A DNA stretch of 64,000 nt, from contig NZ_FONP01000003.1 in NCBI RefSeq assembly GCF_900112955.1, positions 93,898-157,897 of the forward strand, given 5' to 3'. The notes under the pieces are model-generated. The model had not been told where the DNA came from and did not search any database. It worked only from the letters and a program-made list of their open reading frames with translations. A program made the position numbers and the translations under genes. Positions within the stretch are counted from its first letter, which is position 1; every line of letters starts with the position of its first letter. The stretch is from Peptostreptococcus sp. D1 (GTDB taxonomy: Bacteria > Bacillota > Clostridia > Peptostreptococcales > Peptostreptococcaceae). Below are positions 18,012 to 26,751 of the stretch, piece by piece.

Positions 18012-18746
18012 ATGAAGATTGATACTTACGGTGATTCTAAGAATCCCGTTGCATTACTTATTCATGGTATTTTTTATCCTGGGGTAACTAGTTATAGGTC
18101 AATATTGCCAATTCTAGAAAAAAAATATTATATAATCGTACCAAATTTAGATGGACTTTCATACCCAAAAACAGACTTTGTTTCAGCTAGAAAACAAGGT
18201 GAGAGAATTATAGAATGGCTCAAAGAAAACAATATAAGCCATATTCATTTTCTGTTGGGATCTTCATTTGGATCATCTGTTGCTTTTGAGATATTAAAGG
18301 ATGTATCCTTAAGCATCGACAAGGCAGTGCTAGATTCACCGGCACTAAAGGAAAGCAAGCTGCATGGTATGATTTTATATTTCGAGATGAAGAGAACAGC
18401 AAAGGACTTTAGAAAGAATGGGATTAATGCATTTAAGCATTTTGATAAATATAGATATTTCGATAGCTTTGACAAGGAATATTGCTTAAAGGTTTATAAT
18501 ACGATGGATGACAAAACATTGAAAGAATTAGCATTTTCATGCTACAGGTACAGACTCCCCTCTGAATTATACAGAGATGATACGGAAATTAAATTTATTT
18601 TTGGTGAGAAAGATAAATCAAAAGCAAATTTACCAGAAGTTAAGGAATTGAAATCCGGAGAGATAAAGATTGTTGAAGGGATGAGCCATTTGCAATATAT
18701 GTTTGAAAAACCTACGGAGTTTTTACATGAATGTGGAGTGATATAA
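18012..18746 (+). CDS. Alpha/beta hydrolase
   Basis: A 244-aa serine hydrolase fold protein. The oxyanion segment is LIHGIFYPG, the nucleophile elbow is GSSFGS (GxSxG), the acid is in FIFGEKD and the catalytic His is in GMSHLQYM, so the triad is complete and in the right order. The ATG at 18012 follows TGGAGG by 7 bases; the longer frame to 17949 starts inside the promoter. Substrate (ester, lactone, thioester) cannot be told. It reads in the same direction as the transferase cluster but has a 106-bp gap and a promoter-like element after it. Confidence 0.85.
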   Translation: MKIDTYGDSKNPVALLIHGIFYPGVTSYRSILPILEKKYYIIVPNLDGLSYPKTDFVSARKQGERIIEWLKENNISHIHFLLGSSFGSSVAFEILKDVSLSIDKAVLDSPALKESKLHGMILYFEMKRTAKDFRKNGINAFKHFDKYRYFDSFDKEYCLKVYNTMDDKTLKELAFSCYRYRLPSELYRDDTEIKFIFGEKDKSKANLPEVKELKSGEIKIVEGMSHLQYMFEKPTEFLHECGVI

Positions 18747-18852
18747 TCTTTCACTGTAAAAAACTTTAATAGTTTGGTATAATAAATGTATAGGTATACG
18801 TTGTGAAACTTTTAGTCAGTAAAATTTGTGTACATACCAGAGGAGGTTAGCT

Positions 18853-19167
18853 ATGAAAAAATTTTTAATAGGCGCTATTGCTGGTGCTGCTGCTATTGCA
18901 ATTGGGTATAAGTTGGTAAAAGACAATGAAGAAGAGGTAAAATCATTTATAAGTAATCACTTTGGAAATGATTTGGAAGTCGATATCGAGGATCTTGATG
19001 TTAAAGAATTGGAAGAGCTTCGTAGTTATGTAGATGAAATAATAGAGGAAAAGGATATGGATAAAAGCATTGACTACGATGATTATGCTTCTGACTATAA
19101 TTCTGATGGCGAAAATAATGATTATGAAGAATACATAGATTTAAGTAATCTAAGTCCAGAGAAGTAG
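18853..19167 (+). CDS. Small YtxH-like membrane protein with acidic tail
   Basis: A 104-aa protein. The N-terminal hydrophobic stretch FLIGAIAGAAAIAIGYKLV is Gly/Ala-rich in the style of the YtxH family, and the remainder is very acidic (many Glu/Asp/Tyr, predicted helix VKELEELRSYVDEIIEEKD). AGGAGG precedes the ATG at 18853, and TATAAT at 18778-18783 is a possible -10. The next gene starts 5 bp after the stop. Function unknown; it may tether partners to the membrane. Confidence 0.75.
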   Translation: MKKFLIGAIAGAAAIAIGYKLVKDNEEEVKSFISNHFGNDLEVDIEDLDVKELEELRSYVDEIIEEKDMDKSIDYDDYASDYNSDGENNDYEEYIDLSNLSPEK

Positions 19168-19172
19168 GAAAA

Positions 19173-19829
19173 GTGAAACGAGCTTTTATTTTATTTACAA
19201 GACTTCCAATACCAGGACATACTAAAACCAGACTTGAAAAGTATATTTCGAAGGATAAATGTGCAGATTTACACAAGTCGATGCTGATGGATATAGATTT
19301 AACTCTATCTGACGTAGATGCAGATATATTTATTTTTCATACGCCAAATGGAACTTCATCTGAATTAAAGAATATATTTAATGAAAAATATGAATATTTA
19401 ATTCAAAGAGGTGATGATATTTGGAAGAGAATGGCAAATGCGTTTTCGGATATATTTTCACTGGGATACGAAAGTGTGATTTTGATAGGTGCTGATATAC
19501 CATCAATAAATTCTAAGCATATCAATGACTCCTTCAAATTGCTTGAAAAATCTGATATTGTAATTACACCTACATTTGATGATGGATATTGCTTGATAGG
19601 GATGAATTATTTTTGCTCAGATATTTTTGATATAGAAGGTAATGTAGATTCCTTAGGAGTTTTTGGAGGTACATTGAAAAAAATTTATGAAAATGATTTG
19701 ATAGTAGCCATTAATAGCAAAATTCTTGATATAGATGAAGAAGAAGATATTTTCTCGATTATATCCTTATACTATGATATGGAAAATTGCAGAAATACCA
19801 TCAAATATCTAAAATCAATTGGGTACTAG
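19173..19829 (+). CDS. TIGR04282-type glycosyltransferase (DUF2064)
   Basis: A 218-aa cytosolic nucleotidyl/glycosyltransferase-A fold protein. Diagnostic segments are FTRLPIPGHTKTRL at the start (nucleotide-binding loop), GDDIWKRMANAF, LIGADIPSIN (metal-binding Asp) and TPTFDDGYCLIGM. The family is often found beside TIGR04283 transferases in arsenosugar-type or related biosynthetic clusters. The GTG start at 19173 has a weak GTAGGAAAA site and follows the previous stop by 5 bp, so it is probably translationally coupled. The product here is unknown. Confidence 0.85.
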   Translation: MKRAFILFTRLPIPGHTKTRLEKYISKDKCADLHKSMLMDIDLTLSDVDADIFIFHTPNGTSSELKNIFNEKYEYLIQRGDDIWKRMANAFSDIFSLGYESVILIGADIPSINSKHINDSFKLLEKSDIVITPTFDDGYCLIGMNYFCSDIFDIEGNVDSLGVFGGTLKKIYENDLIVAINSKILDIDEEEDIFSIISLYYDMENCRNTIKYLKSIGY

Positions 19830-19837
19830 GGGGTAAT

Positions 19838-21058
19838 ATGTCTGATATTTTAACAAAAGAAAACATAGAAAAGTCAATAAATAATCGTAATTTTGTCGAA
19901 AAGCTTGCCAAGGGGAAAAATATTCCCCTTGGTTTTGATAAATTTAGAGTAAATGTTTGTGAGCTTGCAAATGGCGAATACAATTATAATTTTAAGATAT
20001 CCGTTATTTTTATATACAACAATTCTTCTCAAGTTTTTGAAGATGCCGTATTAAGAATTAATTATGGAAGTCAAATGAATTTCAAAAAACAGATAGAATA
20101 TGAATATCGTTCACTTGAGCTACTTAAAAACACTGGTGTAACACCAGTGCCAATTTTCTTTGATGACACAAAAACGCTATTACAAAAGGATTATCTAGTT
20201 ATGGAATTTGTAAATGGAGTTCAGATGTCATATTCCACGGATATGAAGCTTGCTGCAAATGTTCTTGCAAAAATACATTCTGAGAAAATTCCCGAAAATA
20301 ACCATCTAGTAAAGCCATTTAATTTAATTTCATCAATGATTGATGAATGTAGAGCTATGTATGGTAAATACAGAAATAGCGAATTTTTTGATGTGAATAT
20401 TGATAAGAGAATATCCAAGCTATTTAAAAAATGTGAGCTATTAGAAAAAAATGAAATTGAGCATATCGGCAATAGCTCTAAAAAAACGGATGTTTTTGAT
20501 AAAACGATTAATTCTGACAGCAAATGTATGATAAACACCGAATTAAATTCCTCAAACTTCTTAGTTGACGGAGCTTCATGTTTTTTAGTCGATTGGGAAA
20601 AGCCTATATTGGGCGAAAAAGAGCAGGATCTAGGCCATTTTTTGGCACCGACGACGACATTCTGGAAAACTGATGTTATTTTGAATAAAAAGGAAATAGA
20701 TATTTTTTTAAGAGACTATTTATTATATTACGAGTTATATGGAAAATATGGTACAGAGCCTATTGTGGATAATAGAAATCACGATTTGAAAAACGATGCT
20801 GATAAACATTATTTAAATATAGAAGCTGATAATATTGTTAAAAAAAATAATGAATTTGAAATGCTAAAAGAAAAAGTAAGTAAATACATTATTTTGAACT
20901 GCTTGAGAGGCATCACATGGTGTGCCATGGCGTGGGTCGAGTACAATTCAGAGGATAAAGCAATATTGAATGAATTTACATATAACAAATTAAAGCAATA
21001 CCTAGATTATAGCTTTTTAGATCAGGTAATCGATATTTGTGGTTTAAATGACATATAG
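19838..21058 (+). CDS. APH-fold small-molecule kinase, divergent
   Basis: A 406-aa protein of the aminoglycoside-phosphotransferase/choline-kinase fold. The N-lobe is recognisable (EYRSLELLKNTGVTPVPI, then YLVMEFVNGVQM). The catalytic loop, normally HxDxxxxN, reads NTELNSSNFL: the His is Asn and the catalytic Asp is Glu, while the Asn and the later metal-binding VDWE are kept. The C-lobe segment QDLGHFLAPTTTFWKT fits the family. An insert near residues 200-235 is charged and low in complexity. The ATG at 19838 has GGGGG 5 bases upstream. It may phosphorylate a sugar or amino-alcohol made by its neighbours (inference). Confidence 0.78.
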   Translation: MSDILTKENIEKSINNRNFVEKLAKGKNIPLGFDKFRVNVCELANGEYNYNFKISVIFIYNNSSQVFEDAVLRINYGSQMNFKKQIEYEYRSLELLKNTGVTPVPIFFDDTKTLLQKDYLVMEFVNGVQMSYSTDMKLAANVLAKIHSEKIPENNHLVKPFNLISSMIDECRAMYGKYRNSEFFDVNIDKRISKLFKKCELLEKNEIEHIGNSSKKTDVFDKTINSDSKCMINTELNSSNFLVDGASCFLVDWEKPILGEKEQDLGHFLAPTTTFWKTDVILNKKEIDIFLRDYLLYYELYGKYGTEPIVDNRNHDLKNDADKHYLNIEADNIVKKNNEFEMLKEKVSKYIILNCLRGITWCAMAWVEYNSEDKAILNEFTYNKLKQYLDYSFLDQVIDICGLNDI

Positions 21059-21087
21059 GCAAGTGATAAAAATAGAATGGAGAAAGT

Positions 21088-21804
21088 ATGAAAAAGGTTA
21101 GTATTATCGTTCCAATCTATAATGAGGGTAGTAATGTAAGTAAATTAATAGACATTCTACTTAAAGTCGATAATATTTACGAAGTGATTTTTTCCGATGC
21201 TTCAGATGATGGTAATGCAAAAAAAATAATTGAAGCAAATGGATTCAGTTATATTAAATCGCCAAAGGGAAGGTCATTTCAAATGAACGAAGGATTCAAG
21301 CACTCTTCTGGAGATATTGTGTTTTTCCTTCATTGCGACAGTAAAATTGAAAAAAACTGTATATCATCTATAATCAATGCTTATGAGAATGGAGTTAGCT
21401 TTGGATGTCTGACAGTCGTATTTGACGATACTAGACTACTGATGAAAATATGTGGCTTTATGTCAAATTTCAGGGTAAATCATAGAAAAATAGTATTTGG
21501 GGATCAAGGTATGTTTTTTTCAAGAGAATTATTTATCAAATTAAATGGATTTGCTGAAATTCCAATAATGGAGGACTATGATATTTCGATTAGAGCCAAT
21601 AAATTCGAAGCTGTAACAAAACTGGATGATAGAATTATTACTTCATCAAGAAAATATTATAAGGGGTATGGTAGATTTAACCACGGAAAGCTGAGCTTTA
21701 TAGGAATATTATTGAATATGTGGTATATGCAGGTCTATCAGCATAAATTTAGAGCCGGAAGCTCACTGGAAGATATAAATAAAATGTATTATAAAAATAA
21801 ATAA
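21088..21804 (+). CDS. TIGR04283-type family 2 glycosyltransferase
   Basis: A 238-aa GT-A glycosyltransferase. The N-terminus SIIVPIYNEGSNV is the nucleotide-sugar binding start, GRSFQMNEGFKHSSGDIVFFLHCDS contains the DxD-like HCDS (quoted region is split in the gene by no gap), and PIMEDYDISIRA plus TSSRKYYKGYG match the conserved MEDxE and SxRxW segments of TIGR04283. Together with the TIGR04282 gene two genes upstream it forms the pair usually seen in arsenosugar-like clusters. GGAGAAAGT precedes the ATG. Confidence 0.85.
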   Translation: MKKVSIIVPIYNEGSNVSKLIDILLKVDNIYEVIFSDASDDGNAKKIIEANGFSYIKSPKGRSFQMNEGFKHSSGDIVFFLHCDSKIEKNCISSIINAYENGVSFGCLTVVFDDTRLLMKICGFMSNFRVNHRKIVFGDQGMFFSRELFIKLNGFAEIPIMEDYDISIRANKFEAVTKLDDRIITSSRKYYKGYGRFNHGKLSFIGILLNMWYMQVYQHKFRAGSSLEDINKMYYKNK

Positions 21805-21846
21805 TGCTTATTCAAACAAATATAAAAGAAAGTGCTGAGGTGTATT

Positions 21847-22317
21847 ATGAGTATAGCAAATGTAAGAGCATATTTTAAACAATATAACAAAGAAAATGAT
21901 GTAATTGAATTCGAAACTAGTAGTGCTACTGTGGAGTTGGCGGCAAGAGCTGTAGGGACTGAAGAAGCTAGGATAGCGAAAACTCTTAGCTTTATGACTC
22001 CAGAGGGTCCAATTCTAATAGTTACTGCAGGCGATACAAAAATAGACAATAAATCATATAAAGCACAATTCTCTTGCAAGGCAAAGATGCTAACAATGGA
22101 GGAGGTTGAGAAGCTGGTCGGACATAAAGTAGGTGGAGTTTGTCCGTTTGCAATCAAAGATGGTGTAGATGTATATCTTGACAATTCCATGAAAAGATTC
22201 GACTCTGTATTTCCAGCCGCCGGTAGCTCGAATTCAGCTATCGAATTAAATTGCGAAGAGCTTGAAAAATTCTCTCAAAGCTTTAAAGGCTGGATTGATG
22301 TTTGTGTAGTTAGATAA
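21847..22317 (+). CDS. YbaK/EbsC-family aminoacyl-tRNA deacylase
   Basis: A 156-aa protein of the YbaK/ProX fold, which removes mis-attached amino acids (typically Cys or Ala from tRNA-Pro). Hallmarks are the early helix VRAYFKQYN, the central IAKTLSF with its conserved Lys, and GGVCPFAIKDGVDVYLD, which carries the conserved GGxxPxG-like loop. The ATG at 21847 is preferred over the upstream frame opening because GCTGAGGTG lies 6 bases before it. It ends the collinear run that starts at 18853. A second, more ProX-like deacylase lies at 34482. Confidence 0.88.
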   Translation: MSIANVRAYFKQYNKENDVIEFETSSATVELAARAVGTEEARIAKTLSFMTPEGPILIVTAGDTKIDNKSYKAQFSCKAKMLTMEEVEKLVGHKVGGVCPFAIKDGVDVYLDNSMKRFDSVFPAAGSSNSAIELNCEELEKFSQSFKGWIDVCVVR

Positions 22318-22572
22318 TATTTCTGCAGCATAAGTAGAATTCATTTTAGGAAAACAATATGCTAAAGATACGGTACTAGTGTTTAGTAAAACTAAACAAA
22401 TAAAAAAATTTTAAAAACATGAGTTCATTTATACTAAGAAAATATATTATATTAATAAATTTTAAGTTTTTTTATAATTAAAAATTCATTGATATTAAGC
22501 CAAATATTCAAAATTTATTTCGCGATACAAAAAAACCTTAAAAATGATGTTAAAAACTTATCTAAAAAAATG

Positions 22573-22619
22573 CCAATTTTAAAACAGGAAAACACTGTTG
22601 AAAATTGGTTTTTTTTTAT
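22573..22619 (+). terminator. Terminator-like hairpin
   Basis: Stem CCAATTTT/AAAATTGG with an inner AACAG/CTGTT pair, followed by TTTTTTTT. It lies 256 bp past the YbaK gene, so it may end that transcript's long 3' tail. Confidence 0.65.
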
Positions 22620-22626
22620 GTATAAT
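22598..22626 (+). promoter_or_regulatory. Promoter of the yitT-like gene
   Basis: TTGAAA (22598-22603), a 17-bp spacer and perfect TATAAT (22621-22626). The -35 box lies in the right arm of the preceding hairpin and the spacer holds its T-run. Confidence 0.75.
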
Positions 22627-22740
22627 AGCTATATCAGTTAAGCTTAACAATTAAATAGTTTATAAAACAAGGGCGCTCCAGAATAAATGATTTGGTGATT
22701 GACGGTGTACCAAATCGCAAAGAAAAGGAAGGTAATTTTT

Positions 22741-23382
22741 ATGGACAAACGGTGTATGATTAAAAAGCTATTACAAATAGTTGTTGGAACTTTAATATTA
22801 TCGTTTGGTATTTACAATTTTTATTATCAAAATGGAATAACAGAAGGTGGAGTTCTGGGTTTATTGTTAATATTTAAAAATGTGTTTAACGTAGATGTTT
22901 CGTTATCAAATGTTTTTATAGATGGGTTTTTAATCCTATTGGGATTTAGATTTTTCGGAAAAAAATTCTTTGGTTATACGATTTTCTCAACAGTTGTATT
23001 TTCAATTGTTTATGGTATTTTCGAAAAATTTGGTTTCTTAGTTACAGTAGACAACAATATTATTGCGGCTATACTAGGTGGTGTTTGCGTAGGAGCTGGT
23101 TGTGGAATTATTATTAATGCCGGTGGTGCAGCCGGTGGAGATGATATAGTAGCACTTATATTATCAAAAATATCAAATGTAAGTATTGGTAAAGTATATT
23201 TAATAACTGATGTGATAGTTCTAGTATTAGCTTTATCGTATCTACCTGCTAGTAAGATAATATATTCTATTACAGCTGTTGTTGTTAGTGGACAAGTTAT
23301 AAATATTATGTATAAGTTTAATGATTCAATAGAATTAGTATCGGATTTGACACCTGTAGTCGATAAAGAATTGGCAGCATAG
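22741..23382 (+). CDS. YitT-family (DUF161) membrane protein
   Basis: A 213-aa integral membrane protein. About five helices are visible. The family signature is present in ITEGGVLGLLLIF near residue 35 and in NAGGAAGGDDIVALILSK near residue 135, where YitT proteins have GGTDIVA-type text. Longer members carry a C-terminal DUF2179 domain; this one is truncated relative to them and ends shortly after the last helix, as short YitT forms do. The ATG at 22741 follows GGAAGG by 8 bases. Transported substrate unknown. Confidence 0.85.
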   Translation: MDKRCMIKKLLQIVVGTLILSFGIYNFYYQNGITEGGVLGLLLIFKNVFNVDVSLSNVFIDGFLILLGFRFFGKKFFGYTIFSTVVFSIVYGIFEKFGFLVTVDNNIIAAILGGVCVGAGCGIIINAGGAAGGDDIVALILSKISNVSIGKVYLITDVIVLVLALSYLPASKIIYSITAVVVSGQVINIMYKFNDSIELVSDLTPVVDKELAA

Positions 23383-23440
23383 TCATAAAAAATATTAAAT
23401 AATATTATTCAGTATTTTTAGTATTAAAGCTTATACTATT

Positions 23441-23480
23441 AAAAATATCCTATTTTGTGATAAAAAATAGGATATTTTTA
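23441..23480 (+). terminator. Terminator of the yitT-like gene
   Basis: A perfect 16-bp stem (23441-23456 with 23464-23479) with a 7-base loop and T-rich right arm. Confidence 0.88.
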
Positions 23481-23713
23481 TGTATATAATTTAATATAAG
23501 CATTACCTTTAAACCAATAAGCCTTATTAATAATTTAAAATTTCAAGTTGATATTTAACATTCATTTTATGTACTTTTTATAATATATTATTTTTATATT
23601 CATATTTATTTCATAGCTAATTTTTCAATTGATTTATTATCTTTGCTTAATAACGATTTTTCAACAAAATAACATCAAAATTTTTCTAAATTTATTCCTA
23701 TTTTTTATTAAAA

Positions 23714-23770
23714 AAATTTACATTAAATTTACATTATTTCTATTGTAATATAACAAAAACATGTTATAAT
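23714..23770 (+). promoter_or_regulatory. Promoter with tandem TTTACA boxes (surface-protein gene)
   Basis: Two exact 11-bp tandem copies of AAATTTACATT (23714-23724, 23725-23735) give TTTACA-N5-TTTACA, the spacing used by PhoP/OmpR-type regulators. They abut a -35 candidate TTGTAA (23743-23748), a 16-bp spacer and a perfect TATAAT (23765-23770). TATAACA/TGTTATA form an inverted repeat over the -10. Confidence 0.6.
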
Positions 23771-23892
23771 GTATAAATATTCAAAAAAAAAAAAATAAGA
23801 TAATCAAATCATATAAATTGGTATAATTTTATAGAGCTTATTTTCTAGATATCTCTATAGTTATATATATATTATTTTAAAGGAGATAAAAA

Positions 23893-26484
23893 ATGAAAAG
23901 TATTAAAAAATTTATTTCGCTGCTACTTGTAGCAATAATATTTGTCTCTACTGTACCTATTAACAATGTTAAAGCGGAAGGAAATTATAGTGGTACTATA
24001 ACAAGAGTAGGTCAGTGGACAAATGAATCAAGAACACTTAGAGATGATACTATCAATGTGTCGAGTGGCTCTGATAAACTTGGTACACCTATTATGAATG
24101 GAGGGCTACTTAGAGGTCTTGCAAAAACTTTTTTGGGATGGTCAGACAAGGAGCCTGTAGGAAATGGAGAAATTGCCGATGGTGCAAGATTGTTTTCTCC
24201 AGAAGATACAGTATCAAAAGCATTTCCAAATGGTATTGATACAAATTCCAAAATTTATGCCGTTTATTTTAGTTTAAATGCGCCTAAAACAGCTTTGCCT
24301 GATTCAAATATTGCATTTGGACTAGCTCTTTTAAGTGGTGTTGGTAATATAAAAATTGATGGCAAAAAAATTGATATTAACAGTGATACTAACAATGAAG
24401 ATATTTTACCACATACTAAAAACGTGTCTTCAGAGAATATTGATAATAATATATCAATAATTGATCGTTACAAGGCTGCAGATGATAATAATTCAGTTCA
24501 CGAAATTATTTTGAGAGCAGAGTTTGAAATGGCAGACAATATACATATGGTAACATATAAAAATCCTGGTGGATATGCTCCTGTACTTTCTTACAATTAT
24601 AGCAATTTGAAAAATACAGAGTTTAGCAAGAAAGCAAGAGAAGATATGAGCTATCAAGAAGAGTATACTTTTGTAGATTTAACTATTGAGTTGGATGAAA
24701 AGATGAATGTTCCCGATATTCTTTATATGGATTTTAAGAGTTATCCATGGCGACCATTATATGTATTGGACGAGCAAGGTAATTCTATGAACATTATTAG
24801 CCCTGCTGACGGAACGGATTTTGGAAATGGTATGAATGCTTTTAATACACTTGTGAGTAATACAAATCCAAGCACTACTTTCGGATTTAAAACAACTGGA
24901 AAGAAAAAATTTACCATAAGAACTATTTTAAGAGATGGTAGCAATGAAAAAATTCCTGAGAATAAAGTTGTTCCTACTGGTGACAATACCATAGCCGAAG
25001 AAATAATAGAAAATATGACATTGAGATTTCTTTCGAGTGATGAGATTATGGCGTTAACTGGAAAATCAAAAGAAGATAGTTATAAATCTGTTGTAACTAT
25101 AAAAGATTCAGTTGCTAAAAGCATTGCTGATATAGCAGGTAGCCAGAAATTAAAAGCAATAGGCTCTGTCAAAGGATTAGCAGTGGCAAATGCAGGAAGA
25201 GTTAGCTTTTTCGAACTAAGATCATCAAAGGATATCAACACTCCTAGTAATGGAACTCTTAATATAGGTTATGTAATTAATCCTGTGGTTACATTTGTTA
25301 AAAACTATGGAGATGAAAATGCTCCTGACTACAAAATATCTGAAGTAGAAGTTGATAAGGAACAATCTATTAATGGTGATACACTTGTCAATCAAAGTAT
25401 TCCATCAAGCCCTACTAGAAGTGGATATAAATTTATTGGGTGGAGTACAGATAAAGCTGCGAATACTTCAAATATAGCAAATACAAAATTTGATGGAGAT
25501 ACTATAGTCTCTGATAATCTAACTGTATATGCCATTTGGGAGAAAAATTCAACTGGTGGTGGGGGGAGCAATCCGATGCCAACACCAGATAAAGATAAAG
25601 ATAGAGTAAGTGGAGCGGATAGAGTAGAAACAGCAGTGAAAATATCTGAAAAATATTACGACAAATCGAAAACTGTAATAGTTGTCAGAAGTGATTTGTT
25701 CCCCGATTCTATGACAGCAGCAGTCCTTTCTAAGCAATTAAATGCTCCAATACTTCTAACTGAAACAAATGCTTTGGATCAAAAAGTAAAAAACGAAATA
25801 AGAAGATTAGATGCTGAGGAAATTATTATAGTTGGAGGACCTCATTCAGTTTCTGAAAAAGTCAGAAATGAACTTAAAGAGTTAGATATTGACAAAAATG
25901 TTGAAAGAATTTCAGGGGAAGATAGGTATGGAACATCTGATATGGTCGCTAGGAGAGTAGTAGGCATAACTGGTAAATTGAACAAGGCTGTAGTAGCAAG
26001 CGGAGAAGTATTCCCAGATGCTCTTTCAATAAGCTCATTTGCGGCACAGAAGGGATATCCAATATTATTGGTAACTAAAGAAAATATTCCATCTCGTATC
26101 AAACGTTCTATATCTGACTTAGATATAAAGAATACATATGTTGTTGGAGGAAAAAATACAATATCTGAACAGAATGCATCAAATCTTCCAGGAGCTTTGG
26201 AAAGAATAGGTGGAATTGATAGATATCAAACCTCTGTAGAGATTGCAAAATCAAAATTTAAAACATCAAGTACAGCATTTTTAGCAAGTGGAGAAGTATT
26301 CTCAGATGCTCTTGTAATTGGTCCTGTTGCAGGTAAATATGCATCTCCAATACTATTAACACCATCTGAAAAGGCATCTAAATATGTAGTTGATTATGTA
26401 GCAAATTCAAATATTAGAAAGATAACAGTAGTTGGTGGACAAAGGTATATTCCTGATTCTATTGTAAATCAAATAATTAAATAA
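23893..26484 (+). CDS. Cell-surface protein with three CWB2 wall-anchoring repeats
   Basis: An 863-aa exported protein. Residues 1-29 form a signal peptide (KKFISLLLVAIIFVSTVP, cleavage near VKA-E). Two segments resemble InlB/Listeria-Bacteroides beta repeats: about 75-125 (FLGWSDKEP to IYAVYF) and about 490-552 (YKFIGWSTDKA to LTVYAIWEK). A Gly/Pro linker (TGGGGSNPMPTP) leads to three CWB2 repeats, about 568-863, each beginning with RxSGxDRxxT-like text (RVSGADRVET, RISGEDRYGT, RIGGIDRYQT). CWB2 modules bind anionic wall polymers non-covalently in clostridia. The middle part is unique. AAGGAGAT precedes the ATG. Likely an adhesin or S-layer-associated protein. Confidence 0.92.
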   Translation: MKSIKKFISLLLVAIIFVSTVPINNVKAEGNYSGTITRVGQWTNESRTLRDDTINVSSGSDKLGTPIMNGGLLRGLAKTFLGWSDKEPVGNGEIADGARLFSPEDTVSKAFPNGIDTNSKIYAVYFSLNAPKTALPDSNIAFGLALLSGVGNIKIDGKKIDINSDTNNEDILPHTKNVSSENIDNNISIIDRYKAADDNNSVHEIILRAEFEMADNIHMVTYKNPGGYAPVLSYNYSNLKNTEFSKKAREDMSYQEEYTFVDLTIELDEKMNVPDILYMDFKSYPWRPLYVLDEQGNSMNIISPADGTDFGNGMNAFNTLVSNTNPSTTFGFKTTGKKKFTIRTILRDGSNEKIPENKVVPTGDNTIAEEIIENMTLRFLSSDEIMALTGKSKEDSYKSVVTIKDSVAKSIADIAGSQKLKAIGSVKGLAVANAGRVSFFELRSSKDINTPSNGTLNIGYVINPVVTFVKNYGDENAPDYKISEVEVDKEQSINGDTLVNQSIPSSPTRSGYKFIGWSTDKAANTSNIANTKFDGDTIVSDNLTVYAIWEKNSTGGGGSNPMPTPDKDKDRVSGADRVETAVKISEKYYDKSKTVIVVRSDLFPDSMTAAVLSKQLNAPILLTETNALDQKVKNEIRRLDAEEIIIVGGPHSVSEKVRNELKELDIDKNVERISGEDRYGTSDMVARRVVGITGKLNKAVVASGEVFPDALSISSFAAQKGYPILLVTKENIPSRIKRSISDLDIKNTYVVGGKNTISEQNASNLPGALERIGGIDRYQTSVEIAKSKFKTSSTAFLASGEVFSDALVIGPVAGKYASPILLTPSEKASKYVVDYVANSNIRKITVVGGQRYIPDSIVNQIIK

Positions 26485-26496
26485 TATTTTATTATT

Positions 26497-26541
26497 AAAA
26501 ATGGGTTAGGTATTCAAATAAATATTTAATCCATTTTTTTT
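26497..26541 (+). terminator. Terminator of the surface-protein gene
   Basis: AAAATGGGTTA (26497-26507) pairs with TAATCCATTTT (26527-26537) with one G-T pair, followed by T residues. Confidence 0.8.
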
Positions 26542-26663
26542 AAATTAATGCATACATACTTTTATTATCATTTTCTATAAATATATAGAGTAAGTGAATT
26601 GATTTACAACAGTTACACCCAAATATATTATATGATTATTTAAAGGCTCATAATATTTATATG

Positions 26664-26692
26664 TTGACATTTAGTACAAAGAACTATATTAT
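26664..26692 (+). promoter_or_regulatory. Promoter of the threonine aldolase gene
   Basis: Perfect TTGACA (26664-26669), a 17-bp spacer and TATTAT (26687-26692), 60 bp before the ATG. Confidence 0.72.
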
Positions 26693-26751
26693 ATAGTATA
26701 TAAAAAATCGTTATTACATCATTATAAGAATATTTTAAAGGAGGGATATTT

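Larger units (their letters stand above)
22318..22740 (+). other. Intergenic region: terminator-like hairpin, promoter and leader
   Basis: AT-rich 423-bp gap. The first 250 bp show nothing definite. At 22573-22617 CCAATTTT pairs with AAAATTGG and is followed by eight T. The yitT promoter overlaps this hairpin. A leader of about 110 nt follows with an 8-bp hairpin (GATTTGGT at 22689-22696, ACCAAATC at 22709-22716) just before the ribosome binding site. No known riboswitch class was recognised. Confidence 0.6.
23383..23892 (+). other. Intergenic region upstream of the surface-protein gene
   Basis: 510 bp, extremely AT-rich. It holds the yitT terminator (23441-23480), a featureless stretch of about 230 bp, and the regulatory block at 23714-23770. 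A long leader of about 120 nt separates the proposed -10 from the start codon. Confidence 0.6.

Noticed and set aside
22689..22716. Leader hairpin with an ACGG loop, reminiscent of mini-ykkC (guanidine-II)
   Set aside because: Guanidine-II RNA needs two ACGR-loop hairpins; only one is present and the downstream gene is not a typical guanidine exporter.
23571..23892. Possible small genes in the AT-rich leader of the surface-protein gene
   Set aside because: No frame with a ribosome binding site or plausible composition.
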